64,000 nt of DNA. Origin: JAFAMB01 sp963775805 (lineage in GTDB: Bacteria > Verrucomicrobiota > Verrucomicrobiia > Chthoniobacterales > JAFAMB01). Position 1 is the first letter of the stretch; the number at the start of each line of letters is the position of its first letter. The stretch spans positions 1,364,001-1,428,000 of the forward strand of contig CAVZKG010000001.1 in the NCBI GenBank assembly GCA_963775805.1. Direction: 5' to 3'. The notes beneath the pieces are model-generated. The model saw nothing but the letters and a program-made list of their open reading frames with translations. It made no database searches and had not been told where the DNA came from. Below are positions 1 to 8,835 of the stretch, one piece after another. Made by a program: the position numbers and the translations under genes.

Positions 1-1230
1 CTGTGTTTCGACCAATTCACGATAAAACTCGTCCAAAGGCAGCGACGTAGGCAAGACAGCATGCTGAATATCGAACAGCCGGTAGTCGCGTGTGGTGATT
101 TTGCGCGATTCAGTCCGCCAGCTTTCCGTACCGGGATAGGGCGTGTTCACACTGATATTAACGATTTCCGGAATTTCCATGCACCAATCGCGAATGACCT
201 TAAATCGTGCGTGGTCCCAGGAAGGATCGGCAATAATGTTGATTGCGACTGATATATCAAGGGAACGGGCGAACTCCAGCGCCTCAAAATTCTGAGAAAG
301 CTTCACCCGTTTTCTGAACTGCTTGAGGCCTTCTTCGTCGATTGCTTCGATCCCGAGAAACATGTATTCCAGGCCAAGTTTTCGCCAAAACTTGAACACC
401 TCTTTGTTACGGAGAAGGATATCGCCCCGGGTCTCAAGATAATATTTTTTTCGAATATTTTTCTTCGCAATTAGTTCACCGATCCGCATCCCGTGTTCCG
501 CTTGGATAAAAGCGACGTCGTCGAGTAGAAAAATTCCCGGCTCTCCAATCTGCGCAATTTCATCGACTGCAACTTCGGGAGACTTCGTTCGATAAGTGCG
601 TCCATAAAACGTCCATGCGCTGCAGAAGACGCAATCCCAAGGGCACCCTCGACTGAACTCAATCGATGCGCAGGGATCGAGCACGCCGATAAAATAACGT
701 CTTCGATTTCGAACAAGGTCCCGGGCCGGCATCAAATCATCGAGGCTATGAACAAAAAGTGGTCTCGGGCCCTCGCCTTCGAGAGTTTGCACGCCGGGAA
801 CGTGATGAACCGACGATCGATCGTGCTCAATGGCTTCGAGTAGGGGTACAATGGAAGCTTCGCCCTCTCCCTTCAGAATACAATCGATGGAGCCTCGGCC
901 ATGCTCCAATATTTCCGATGCGATGAATGATGCGCTATGGCCTCCAATAAAAATAAAACAACTGGAGAGCCGTTCCTTTGTGGCCGCGGCCAGATCGAGA
1001 ATCTCCGGGACATTTGCCAGATAATTGCAGGAGAACGCGATGGCATCCGGCTTCCAGCGCTCAACGATTCGGAAATAATCTATGGGTTTATCTGCCTGGA
1101 GATCGATTAAACGGACATCATGTCCGGCCTTTCGAGCCGCAGCTGCCACCAGTTCCAGACCCAATGGTTCCAGTCGCAGATAAATTTTGGAATACATCAA
1201 ACATCCCGGATGGACCGTCAGAAGTTTCAT
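1..1230 (-). CDS. hpnR: Hopanoid C-3 methylase HpnR (B12-binding radical SAM), 3' end cut off
   Basis: The minus frame is open from an ATG at 1230 to the window edge (410 codons), so the C-terminus is missing. The N-terminal ~150 residues look like a cobalamin-binding domain, with a start (MKLLTVHPGCLMYSKIYLRL) typical of HpnR. A radical SAM core follows, with the iron-sulfur motif CPWDCVFCSAW (C-x3-C-x2-C) inside the context EFSRGCPWDC. Further family-like stretches are FLGIEAIDEEGLK, NISVNTPYPGTESW and DYRLFDIQHAV. HpnR methylates C-3 of the hopanoid A ring using S-adenosylmethionine. A GGGAGG ribosome-binding site lies 10 nt before the ATG. No other hopanoid gene is in the window. The assignment is strong because similarity runs through both domains. 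Confidence 0.88.
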   Translation of the reverse strand, partial: MKLLTVHPGCLMYSKIYLRLEPLGLELVAAAARKAGHDVRLIDLQADKPIDYFRIVERWKPDAIAFSCNYLANVPEILDLAAATKERLSSCFIFIGGHSASFIASEILEHGRGSIDCILKGEGEASIVPLLEAIEHDRSSVHHVPGVQTLEGEGPRPLFVHSLDDLMPARDLVRNRRRYFIGVLDPCASIEFSRGCPWDCVFCSAWTFYGRTYRTKSPEVAVDEIAQIGEPGIFLLDDVAFIQAEHGMRIGELIAKKNIRKKYYLETRGDILLRNKEVFKFWRKLGLEYMFLGIEAIDEEGLKQFRKRVKLSQNFEALEFARSLDISVAINIIADPSWDHARFKVIRDWCMEIPEIVNISVNTPYPGTESWRTESRKITTRDYRLFDIQHAVLPTSLPLDEFYRELVETQ

Positions 1231-1475
1231 CCTTGTTTTGCCTCCCAAAAAAAAGATTTCTCCCACAACGGTACGCAGATATCAGAAAAATCAAATTGCG
1301 AAGCTGGGTTTGGCGATAGCTGGTGTTTTGCCGCAGAGCGTATTGGCTCAGCCGTTGTCAGCGTGTCGGCGATAGAATGGAAGAATGTGCCAAGTTGAAT
1401 AAATCATTGTCTATTCATCAATACCGATCCAACAACGCGCTTTAAGAACGTAACTCGGTACCAACCCAGAAAGTT

Positions 1476-1649
1476 ATGAAACAGATATGCACCAGGTTGA
1501 AGATCATCGGCACTTCTGCTGTTTTGCTTGCAGGAATTTGCAGCTGCTCAAGCAACGAAGTGCAAAAATCGGCTGCTGAAAAACAGCGTGAAGCCGCGTA
1601 TAGCAATTACGTCGATAGCGTCGAAAAGAATTGGAGCGTCCACCTATAG
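1476..1649 (+). CDS. Small putative lipoprotein (57 aa)
   Basis: Begins with a basic N-terminus (MKQICTRLKIIG), then a hydrophobic stretch (TSAVLLAGICSCSS) with two cysteines that could serve as a lipoprotein lipidation site, then a short charged tail ending VEKNWSVHL. The lipobox is imperfect: the residues before the cysteines are not the classical L-A-G pattern. It may be a genuine small lipoprotein or the remnant of a longer one, because the frame stops soon after the signal. No family recognised. Confidence 0.4.
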   Translation: MKQICTRLKIIGTSAVLLAGICSCSSNEVQKSAAEKQREAAYSNYVDSVEKNWSVHL

Positions 1650-1981
1650 CCGGATCCTATGCTCGGAGCTCCGCATGCGTTTTGCGCGATTTGGAGATGT
1701 CCCAGAGCATTTATCTGTCTGTTGTCTTACCGCCTCAGCGGCTACAGGCCGTAGTAGCCCCAATAACGGTGAATCCTCAAAGTAACGTTGTCTCCTAAAA
1801 GGCTATATCTCCGGATCCTGGAATCCTCGGCCGGTTGGATTGAGGCTCATCAGGCGGTAACTTAAAGCCGGCGCACGAAGAAAGTAGAAAGCATAAGATT
1901 GCTAGAGAGATCATCGCCCAGGATCGTTTTTCTTCTCTCATTTGTGACTATGCGCTGATGAAGGCGTTTTGGATTCGTCTT
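1650..1981. other. Intergenic stretch, no gene seen
   Basis: This 332-nt interval lies between the small lipoprotein and the stop of the GH2 gene. Short frames occur on both strands, but none has a convincing start, signal or family motif. I see no clear terminator or repeat. Confidence 0.5.
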
Positions 1982-3781
1982 TTATGGTTCGAAAATCGTG
2001 TCGTGCACCACGCGCTCGAGGCTTGGACCGTCGATTTTGGGAACACGATCGTACGTCATCAAGCCGTTCATCTCATTCTCAACATCAGTCGTCTGAGTGT
2101 AGATCGCGCCGGCCAGGCCTTTCTTCTTGTATTTGCGGATTACCTTCGCCTGGTCCGTGAAGAACTCGAGCAACTCCTGGGAACTTCCAAACATAGCGTA
2201 TTGATAGGGAGCGCTCGAATTCCAGGTGTGACCCTGAACCAAGAGACCGGCTCCCCCGTATTCACCTTGGAACGAGGCACGGCCATTTTCCAGCGACGGC
2301 GGTAACGGATGTGGGTAGGAATGTTTATCGAACACGTCACCCACCCCGCGATCATTCCAGCCACTCGCGTCGTCGACAAGCCGCGTTGGATCCCATTCCT
2401 TGAACAAGGATACAATGCCAGCCGTGTCGAATTGACCCCACCCTTCGTTGAACGGCACCCATCCGATTACACTGGGATGATTGATCAGGTTCTGCACCAT
2501 TGCCTGCATTTCGGCTTCTATCGCTGCAGAGAGTCCAGCTGAACGCTTTAAATCTTCCGAGTTAATTGGAACCAACACATCAGTCACTGCAGGGAAATCC
2601 TGCCACACCAGAAGCCCCAATTTATCCGCCCAATAGTACCAGCGAGCGGGCTCGACTTTCATGTGTTTTCGAATCGTGTTGAAGCCCCATTCCTTTGTCT
2701 GGTCGAGGTCATACCGCAAGGCGCGGTCGGATGGCGCCGTGTAGAGACCATCTGGCCAATATCCCTGATCCAGGAGGCCGAACATGAAATAGGGGTTACC
2801 GTTGAGAAGAAACCGGTTAACTCCGGCCTGATCTCGTCCAACCGCGATACTTCTCATCCCAAAATAACTTTCCACCATATCGTCGCCATATCGGAGCCGG
2901 AGACCGTACAGGTACGGCGTGTCAGGCGACCATAGTTTGGGATCAGGTAAACTGATCCGCTCCATTTTACTCGCGACACCTGATTGCTGGGCAACGACTT
3001 TTCCTCGATCGTCGACAACTTCTGCGGAAAAAGGTTGGTCGATCGCGCCAGTTCCTTGGATCGTCAGAAAAATGCACCGGTCTTCGATGTCAGGGACAAT
3101 CTTGAGGTTGGTGACGTGCGACTGCGGGACAACCTCAGCCCAGACCGTCTGCCAGATACCACTGGAGGCTGTGTAAAATATTTTTGCCGGTTGTAATGAT
3201 TGCTTTCCTCGCGGAATCGCGCCGCTGGCTCCAGCGGAAACCTTAACCACCAGCGTCTGAAGCGAGTCCGAAGTCAGGAGATTCGAGATATCAAGGCTGA
3301 AAGGGTCATACGCACCTTGATGGTTGCCTGCTTGGCGTCCGTTGATAAATACCGTCGATTGCCAATTGACCGCTCCAAAATTGAGGATCAATCGTTCACC
3401 CGATTTTAGGGTGGGGGCGTTAAAGGTGCGCCGATACCAGATCGCTTGGTTTGGTTCGAGGGGTTTAGCCAGACCGCTCAGAGAAGATTCAACCGGAAAT
3501 GGCACGAGAATCTGATTAGGAAATTGATCCGGTTCCGCCGCGTCAAGTGGCGTAATTGCGCACGACCAGATTCCGTTCAGATTGAGCCACTGCCCGCGAA
3601 CCATTTGTGGACGAGGATACTCCGGCAGAGGAGAGCGAGGATCGACATCTGCCGCGAAACGGGTCCTGAGACGGTCGCCAACTGGTGTCCAGTTGGAATC
3701 TGAGGCAGAAACGGACAATAGACTGAAAATTGAAACAGCCCAGATAGAAAGCGCCTTTATCCCTCTGACTCTATGCACCAT
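1982..3781 (-). CDS. Secreted glycoside hydrolase family 2 (beta-galactosidase/beta-glucuronidase-like)
   Basis: 599 aa. Residues 1-27 form a signal peptide (hydrophobic LSIWAVSIFSLLSVSA), so the enzyme is exported. A jelly-roll sugar-binding domain follows (~55-220, with WYRRTF and VFINGRQAGNHQGAYDPF), then an Ig-like domain (~220-315) and a TIM barrel (~320-599). The catalytic residues are visible: acid/base E446 in WVPFNEGWGQ and nucleophile E507 in FQGEYGGAG. GH2 retaining enzymes cleave terminal beta-galactosides, glucuronides or mannosides; the substrate cannot be told from sequence. At about 600 residues it is a short GH2 without the extra C-terminal domains of LacZ. It stands alone with no transporter beside it, suggesting periplasmic or extracellular plant polymer breakdown. 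Confidence 0.9.
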   Translation of the reverse strand: MVHRVRGIKALSIWAVSIFSLLSVSASDSNWTPVGDRLRTRFAADVDPRSPLPEYPRPQMVRGQWLNLNGIWSCAITPLDAAEPDQFPNQILVPFPVESSLSGLAKPLEPNQAIWYRRTFNAPTLKSGERLILNFGAVNWQSTVFINGRQAGNHQGAYDPFSLDISNLLTSDSLQTLVVKVSAGASGAIPRGKQSLQPAKIFYTASSGIWQTVWAEVVPQSHVTNLKIVPDIEDRCIFLTIQGTGAIDQPFSAEVVDDRGKVVAQQSGVASKMERISLPDPKLWSPDTPYLYGLRLRYGDDMVESYFGMRSIAVGRDQAGVNRFLLNGNPYFMFGLLDQGYWPDGLYTAPSDRALRYDLDQTKEWGFNTIRKHMKVEPARWYYWADKLGLLVWQDFPAVTDVLVPINSEDLKRSAGLSAAIEAEMQAMVQNLINHPSVIGWVPFNEGWGQFDTAGIVSLFKEWDPTRLVDDASGWNDRGVGDVFDKHSYPHPLPPSLENGRASFQGEYGGAGLLVQGHTWNSSAPYQYAMFGSSQELLEFFTDQAKVIRKYKKKGLAGAIYTQTTDVENEMNGLMTYDRVPKIDGPSLERVVHDTIFEP

Positions 3782-3874
3782 AAAAGCATATTTATCAAAG
3801 TCACAAGATCACAGGGCGGGAAAGCCGCAACCAAAGGATCAGATACAAGAAGTCGTGAGATATTGCGCGCGGAT

Positions 3875-4228
3875 TCAGCGGTTGGTCGAGTCGCGTAGCC
3901 GGCGGGCAAGGTTTTTTCGCTGCACAATCTCGCTGGTAAATTCTTTGGCCATAGGTGATGCGGATCCGGCAACAAAATGATCGATCGGCTCTGGAATTTG
4001 GCACATACCAAAAGTTGTGACATACTGTTCGCAGGTTGCGCGTTCTTTCCCGATGCAAGCATGGATGAGCAACTCGGGATGATAGCCCTGCCGGTTGAAG
4101 ACCGGAGCGTCGGGAATGAACGCGCGGGCGTTCTGTGAGCAACGGCTTTTGAGCCGGCTGCCACCGTTTTCTACGGAGGTTGTGGCAGAAAATCGGCATT
4201 TCGCTTCCCACAGTCCTGCCCAGCCGTT
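3875..4228 (-). pseudogene. Unrecognised open frame without a proper start, possibly the C-terminal part of a decayed gene
   Basis: The minus frame is open for 117 codons, from just after a stop at 4229-4231 to a TGA at 3875-3877. It has no good start codon near its upstream end. The translation looks protein-like: RAFIPDAPVFNRQGYHPE, then CEQYVTTFGMCQIPEPIDHF. A neighbouring frame (about 4190-4328) also has plausible composition, which would fit a frameshift. I do not recognise the family. It lies upstream of the divergently oriented MFS gene at 4307. It could also be a chance frame. Confidence 0.3.
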
Positions 4229-4306
4229 TCAAAATTGCGGTCCATGGAATCGCGTCGATATTCTCCGCCTGAACGCCGAGGCCAATAGAATCTGCGACTG
4301 CCACCC

Positions 4307-5794
4307 GTGAAGAGTTCGCCGCCATCACAACCTAAGAGTTTGAGCCCGGACCAAGCGATTGGGCCGACTGAGCGCAAGGAAATTATTGTCGGTATTCTCG
4401 TTGCGATGTTTCTCGCGGCGCTTGATCAAACCATCGTTGCGCCTGCGCTACCAACCATCGGTTCTTCTTTAGGGAATGCAGAATATCTTTCCTGGATTGT
4501 CACCGCCTACCTCTTGACGGCAACAGCTGTCACACCCCTCTACGGAAAACTGGCTGACATTAAAGGACGCCGCCCGGTTATTTTGGGAGCGATCGGGATT
4601 TTCTTAGTGGGATCCATCCTTTCGGCCGTGGCTCAGTCAATGTTTATGCTTATCATCGGTCGAGCGATTCAAGGGATTGGCGGAGGGGGCTTGAGTGCAT
4701 TGGCCACAACGGTGATCGGCGATTTGGTCCCACCCCGAGAGCGGGGCCAATACCAGGGATACATTTCGGGCATGTGGGGATTCGCAAGTTTAGCGGGACC
4801 GGTTGTTGGCGGCTTCCTGGCTCATAATTTGCATTGGTCGATGATCTTCTGGATCAATCTGCCGCTTGGTGCGCTGGCTGTTGCCGTTATAAACAAACCA
4901 CTCAAAAAGCTCGTCACAGTTCGCAGCAAGCACAAACTGGATTTGCCGGGTTCGGGTCTGGTGATACTGGCTACAACTTCCCTGATGCTGTTGCTGACTT
5001 GGGGCGGCTCTCGCTATGGATGGGCATCCGCACAAATTCTAGGTCTGACTGGAGCGTCCCTGGTATTCTGGCTTCTATTTGGTCTGCGGATCCCCCATTG
5101 CGATGAGCCGATTCTTCCGATCGAAGTGCTGAAAAATCCGGTAGTCGCAGCTGGAACCACGTCCAACTCTTTTTCGATGGCCGTTAATCTGGGATTAGGC
5201 GTGTATATCCCTTTGTATATGCAAGTCGTCAGGCATCTGGATCCGACCAGCGCCGGTACGAGCTTGATTCCCTTAACGGTCAGTATGGTGTGCGGCGCCG
5301 CATTCTCCGGTTGGATGACGACTCGACTGCGACATTACAAACGCACAGCATTGATTGGTTTAACGACAGCAACACTTGGTCTCTTTTGCCTCGCGGCTTG
5401 TGCCAGCAAAATGCATTTCTTTTGGTTAGAGGTCGTTCTAATGATTACCGGCGCTGGTATTGGAACTACCTTTCCCTTGGTTGTTGTTTGTGTGCAGAAC
5501 GCAGTGGATCCCGCCCATCTGGGTGTAGCGACAGGCGCTCTCACGTTTCTTCGTTCGCTCGGCGGCGCAATGGGAGTCTCAATCCTGGGAACCATTTGTC
5601 TGAGTTACGGATTCGCCCAAAATTCTGGGGACGCAAAAGGGCTAGGCAATTTCGAGCCTCAGGCTGAAGCAGCTTTCTCTGCCATCTTCTTAGCAGCAGG
5701 AATCGGATTGGTCATAGCCAATGTATTTCTTTTGTTGATGGAAGAGAAGCCACTAAGGAGCGCACCGGTCCGATCAGATTTGACGACTGCATAA
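4307..5794 (+). CDS. MFS multidrug exporter, DHA2 family (EmrB/QacA type, 14 TM)
   Basis: 495 aa, strongly hydrophobic, with the spacing expected for about 14 transmembrane helices. Family motifs: D1 in helix 1 (LDQTIVAPALPTI), motif A in the first cytoplasmic loop (GKLADIKGRRPV), the helix-4 region RAIQGIGGGGLSALA and motif C (GPVVGGFLAHN) in helix 5. DHA2 proteins export drugs or metabolites by proton antiport across the inner membrane. The start is GTG; the first 25 residues are hydrophilic, as is normal for a cytoplasmic N-tail. No periplasmic adaptor (EmrA-like) or outer-membrane channel lies next to it, so it probably acts alone. The substrate is unknown. Confidence 0.88.
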   Translation: MKSSPPSQPKSLSPDQAIGPTERKEIIVGILVAMFLAALDQTIVAPALPTIGSSLGNAEYLSWIVTAYLLTATAVTPLYGKLADIKGRRPVILGAIGIFLVGSILSAVAQSMFMLIIGRAIQGIGGGGLSALATTVIGDLVPPRERGQYQGYISGMWGFASLAGPVVGGFLAHNLHWSMIFWINLPLGALAVAVINKPLKKLVTVRSKHKLDLPGSGLVILATTSLMLLLTWGGSRYGWASAQILGLTGASLVFWLLFGLRIPHCDEPILPIEVLKNPVVAAGTTSNSFSMAVNLGLGVYIPLYMQVVRHLDPTSAGTSLIPLTVSMVCGAAFSGWMTTRLRHYKRTALIGLTTATLGLFCLAACASKMHFFWLEVVLMITGAGIGTTFPLVVVCVQNAVDPAHLGVATGALTFLRSLGGAMGVSILGTICLSYGFAQNSGDAKGLGNFEPQAEAAFSAIFLAAGIGLVIANVFLLLMEEKPLRSAPVRSDLTTA

Positions 5795-5799
5795 CGCTC

Positions 5800-7455
5800 C
5801 TACTTCCTCCCACCGGAAAGCTTTTTGATTCTCTCTGCTTTGTGTGAAAAGAGCTCCTTATTCACACCGAGATACATCCGGACTTCCGGAGGTTCTGGAC
5901 CCAAATGCAGCGAGTCAGCCTCCTCGATAACCTCTCTATCCACCTTCGTCATCCGATCTTGCTGCAACAGGTACTGGGTCCAGGATGGAAACATTACTTC
6001 CATGCGAAACGTGTTGTGCCGGCTCGGATCCTCGAACAATTGCCAGCTGTACGCACCGCTTCGCAAGTGAATGAGCCGGACTTCGGACATTAAATCGACA
6101 AACTTCGCACCCCGAGAGCGATCAAGTTGAAACTCTACCGTCAGCAGGACCGGCCCGTCTTTTGGCTGGGGTCGGTAGAGCAGATTGTAACCGACGTTTA
6201 CCACGGTTGCCGGAACCGCGTTGAGGTTGGCCGTCATTGTGAAATCAATTGATAAAGGCGCGCGGAGCAGACGCAGCAAGGCAAGACTGCCAATGGCGAG
6301 GATAGCGTTTGCTAGCAGTGCGGTCCTTACCCCGGCGGTTGCTGCGATCGTACCCCAAACAATTCCGCCAAGAGCCATTGCGCCTTGTGAAACCATGATC
6401 ACGGTCGCATTCATGCGGCCTCTTGCCCATACGGGCATTGCTCGTTGAGCCGCCAGCCAGAACTCAGCAGCTACTACCGTCCACACGACACCGGCGAGAG
6501 CTGCAACCAAGAGAAAAACGTGCGGCTCGCGGACCAGCGCCATGAGCGCCACCACGATCCATCGTGCCATTATCGCCGTTTGAGTTAAGGCATCCGGCGA
6601 GAAACGTGCGCGCGCCCACGGAAGAATGAGGACAGCAGCAAACACCGAGCCGATGCCCATGCTGGTGTACAACAGACCGAGATTCGAAGCACCAAGATGC
6701 AGTTCTTTCAGGCCGACAACCGGCATCAGTGCAGGAACGACAGCGATAAAAAAGGAGAATAGCGCGTTGCGGAACAAAATGATTCGGATGCCCGGGGAAT
6801 ACCGAACGTAGCGGATCGCACTGGTAACAGCCGCGAGAAAACTCTCGAGTGGGAGTTTCCCGATTGTGGGCTTCCACCGTCCGACACTGATTGGAACTGC
6901 AAGAAGGCAGACGGCGTTGAGCGCGAAAACGGTGTTGGCTCCGGCGACGGCCAGAACCAGTCCTCCTAAAGCTGGACCTACAATCGTCGAAATGTTCAGC
7001 TGCAGTCCTGTCAAGGTTGATGCAGACGGAAGTTCTTCGTCAGACACGATTTCGGGCACCACAGCGGAGAAGGCCGGAGCGTTGAGCGCGAATCCTGTCC
7101 CGATCAGAAATACTGAGCCGAGAATGATGGGCGGATTCAGGAGATTGAGCCAACCAAGGATGGTAAGAGCAGCGGCGCATACTGCGAGCCAGATATATGC
7201 CGCAGACAACATTTTCTTGTGATCCGTTATATCGGCAAGAGCACCTGCGGGCAGAATAAATAGGAAAAACGGGAGAGTGGCTGCTGTCGACATCAGGGAG
7301 AGCAGCAACGTCGAATGACTGGTGCTGTTCATCATCCAGGTGGCGGCTGTATCGTGTGCGGAGACGCAAATCCCAGAAGTAACGGTCGCAAACCAGAGTT
7401 TCCTGAAGGCCGGATTTTGCAATGCGACCCAGCTTGAAGTCTTGGCTTCAGACAT
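5800..7455 (-). CDS. MFS_3-type transporter (transmembrane secretion effector family) with C-terminal soluble domain
   Basis: 551 aa. Residues ~10-400 form a 12-helix MFS domain whose opening (LQNPAFRKLWFATVTSGIC) and loop (PAGALADITDHKKML) resemble the enterobactin-exporter-like MFS_3 group. Residues ~405-551 form a hydrophilic domain (VLLTVEFQLD, SWQLFEDPSRHNTFRMEVMF) often found at the end of this group; its job is not known to me. The gene converges on the DHA2 exporter with 5 nt between stops. On its own strand it lies just 15 nt downstream of the dienelactone hydrolase stop, so the two may be co-transcribed. Substrate unknown. Confidence 0.85.
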   Translation of the reverse strand: MSEAKTSSWVALQNPAFRKLWFATVTSGICVSAHDTAATWMMNSTSHSTLLLSLMSTAATLPFFLFILPAGALADITDHKKMLSAAYIWLAVCAAALTILGWLNLLNPPIILGSVFLIGTGFALNAPAFSAVVPEIVSDEELPSASTLTGLQLNISTIVGPALGGLVLAVAGANTVFALNAVCLLAVPISVGRWKPTIGKLPLESFLAAVTSAIRYVRYSPGIRIILFRNALFSFFIAVVPALMPVVGLKELHLGASNLGLLYTSMGIGSVFAAVLILPWARARFSPDALTQTAIMARWIVVALMALVREPHVFLLVAALAGVVWTVVAAEFWLAAQRAMPVWARGRMNATVIMVSQGAMALGGIVWGTIAATAGVRTALLANAILAIGSLALLRLLRAPLSIDFTMTANLNAVPATVVNVGYNLLYRPQPKDGPVLLTVEFQLDRSRGAKFVDLMSEVRLIHLRSGAYSWQLFEDPSRHNTFRMEVMFPSWTQYLLQQDRMTKVDREVIEEADSLHLGPEPPEVRMYLGVNKELFSHKAERIKKLSGGRK

Positions 7456-7470
7456 CCTGATAGGAAAAAT

Positions 7471-8142
7471 CTATCTCAAGTGCTCATTCAGAAAACTCAG
7501 CGATCGCTCCTTTGCCAGCTTTGCCGCTTCCGCGTTGTAGCTCGCGCGATCGTTGCAATTGAAGCCGTGGCCAGCATCATACCAAAAGATCGCGACCTCG
7601 GGATTCGCCGCGTGTACCGCTTCAATGCTTTCCTTCGGGATATGATGGTCCAGCTTTCCAAAATGCAGCATAGTCGGTGCCTTCGGATGTTCGTCGGCAA
7701 ACTTCGCAATCTGTCCACCGTAGTAACCTACCGCTGCATTGACCCTCAGACGACTGGCCGCAAGCCAGGCAATCGTGCCGCCGAAGCAATAGCCAATCAC
7801 CCCTGATTTCTTCGCGGTCTGCCTGCGAGCGTACCCGAGCGCAGCGTCTGCGTCCTTCAGCGCATCGTCCAGATTCAGCCTGGATATTAGCGACATCGCC
7901 TTCTGCATATCCGTGCCGTCATAACCAAGTTCCAAGCCGCGCTCATAGCGGTCGAACAGCGCTGGGGCAACCGTCAGAAATCCTTCCTTTGCGTAGCCAT
8001 CCGCTACGGAACGGATGTGTCGGTTCACTCCGAAAATCTCCTGCACCACCACAAGACCCGCAATCGGCTCTCCTTCCGGATGCGCGACATAGGCATCCAG
8101 TTCATGACCGTCGCTTGCCTCGAGCTTCAAGTGTTCACTCAT
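7471..8142 (-). CDS. Dienelactone hydrolase family protein
   Basis: 223 aa, the normal length for a single-domain dienelactone hydrolase. The alpha/beta-hydrolase catalytic triad is visible: C119 in GVIGYCFGGTIAW (Cys nucleophile, typical of this family), D165 in FGKLDHHIP and H192 in YDAGHGFNC. The family opens dienelactones in chlorocatechol breakdown, but many members are general carboxylic ester or lactone hydrolases. No ortho-cleavage pathway genes are nearby, so the substrate is open. No signal peptide, so cytoplasmic. It sits 15 nt upstream of the MFS_3 gene on the same strand. Confidence 0.9.
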   Translation of the reverse strand: MSEHLKLEASDGHELDAYVAHPEGEPIAGLVVVQEIFGVNRHIRSVADGYAKEGFLTVAPALFDRYERGLELGYDGTDMQKAMSLISRLNLDDALKDADAALGYARRQTAKKSGVIGYCFGGTIAWLAASRLRVNAAVGYYGGQIAKFADEHPKAPTMLHFGKLDHHIPKESIEAVHAANPEVAIFWYDAGHGFNCNDRASYNAEAAKLAKERSLSFLNEHLR

Positions 8143-8262
8143 CGGGTCTCCTCAAATTTGCCACAAAGAAATTCGTCACTTAGATGCGTGCCGCCATAAC
8201 CAAGCCTCAAAATCCGGCGTAATCCGCACAAAGTCGACTGAAATGCGCGTTCCTCCAACCGG

Positions 8263-8790
8263 CCACTACTGTCTCTGCGCCTGAACGAAGCGGTGGGTCT
8301 CTTCGCACTGACACTTATAGCAAGCATTTTTGGCTACGTGAACCTTGCAAACCTATTAGGAGGAGGCGGCGCGCTCAAGAGCTTGTACGCCGGCTTTGCG
8401 TTTTCGCCGCACTTCGAATCATCGAAGGCTTCATTGTTCTCGCGCTCGGAACGCGCCCCCTTGGTTCGGTACGAGTCGTCCGTCTCTATCGAACGATGCT
8501 CAAGCCATATCGACGATGGTTCATTATGTAATCCTGTTAGGCGGATTTTTTATTGCACTCGCCGCTCTCGGCGTCGATCTGGCCAAAGTCACAATTCTCG
8601 CAGGTGCGTTCACGGTGGGAGTCGACGGTTCGGAAGTGATCGTGCCAAATGGAATAATCATAGCCACAAACTGACGAATTGGACTCTCACAGATCGGTAC
8701 CGCGCCATCGAATTGCCTGTCACTGTTACAAGAGGCTCAGCTCCTCAACACGTGGCCGGCATCTTAAAACAGGTCGCATCCAACGGATAA
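8263..8790 (+). pseudogene. Broken mechanosensitive channel (MscS family) gene
   Basis: Pieces of one MscS protein appear in order but in three different frames. Membrane segment one is LFALTLIASIFGYVNLANLL (from ~8281). A second frame around 8400-8525 holds AALRIIEGFIVLALGTRP and VVRLYRTMLKPYRR. A third (to ~8674) holds FIALAALGVDLAKVTILAGA, followed directly by SEVIVPNG. In intact relatives about 45 residues of the beta domain lie between FTVGVG and the VIVPNG motif, so an internal deletion is also present. The end (LTNWTLTDRYRAIELPVTVT) returns to the first frame. The gene cannot make a channel. Confidence 0.8.
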
Positions 8791-8800
8791 ACATTTCACC

Positions 8801-8820
8801 ACCCCGAAAGCCTGCGGGGT
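8801..8820 (-). terminator. Possible transcription terminator hairpin after fsr
   Basis: Inverted repeat ACCCCG / CGGGGT with an 8-nt loop, placed 15 nt beyond the fsr stop codon. It lacks a clear T-run on the minus strand, so it is at best a weak intrinsic terminator. Confidence 0.35.
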
Positions 8821-8835
8821 TGCGAGATGTTCAGG

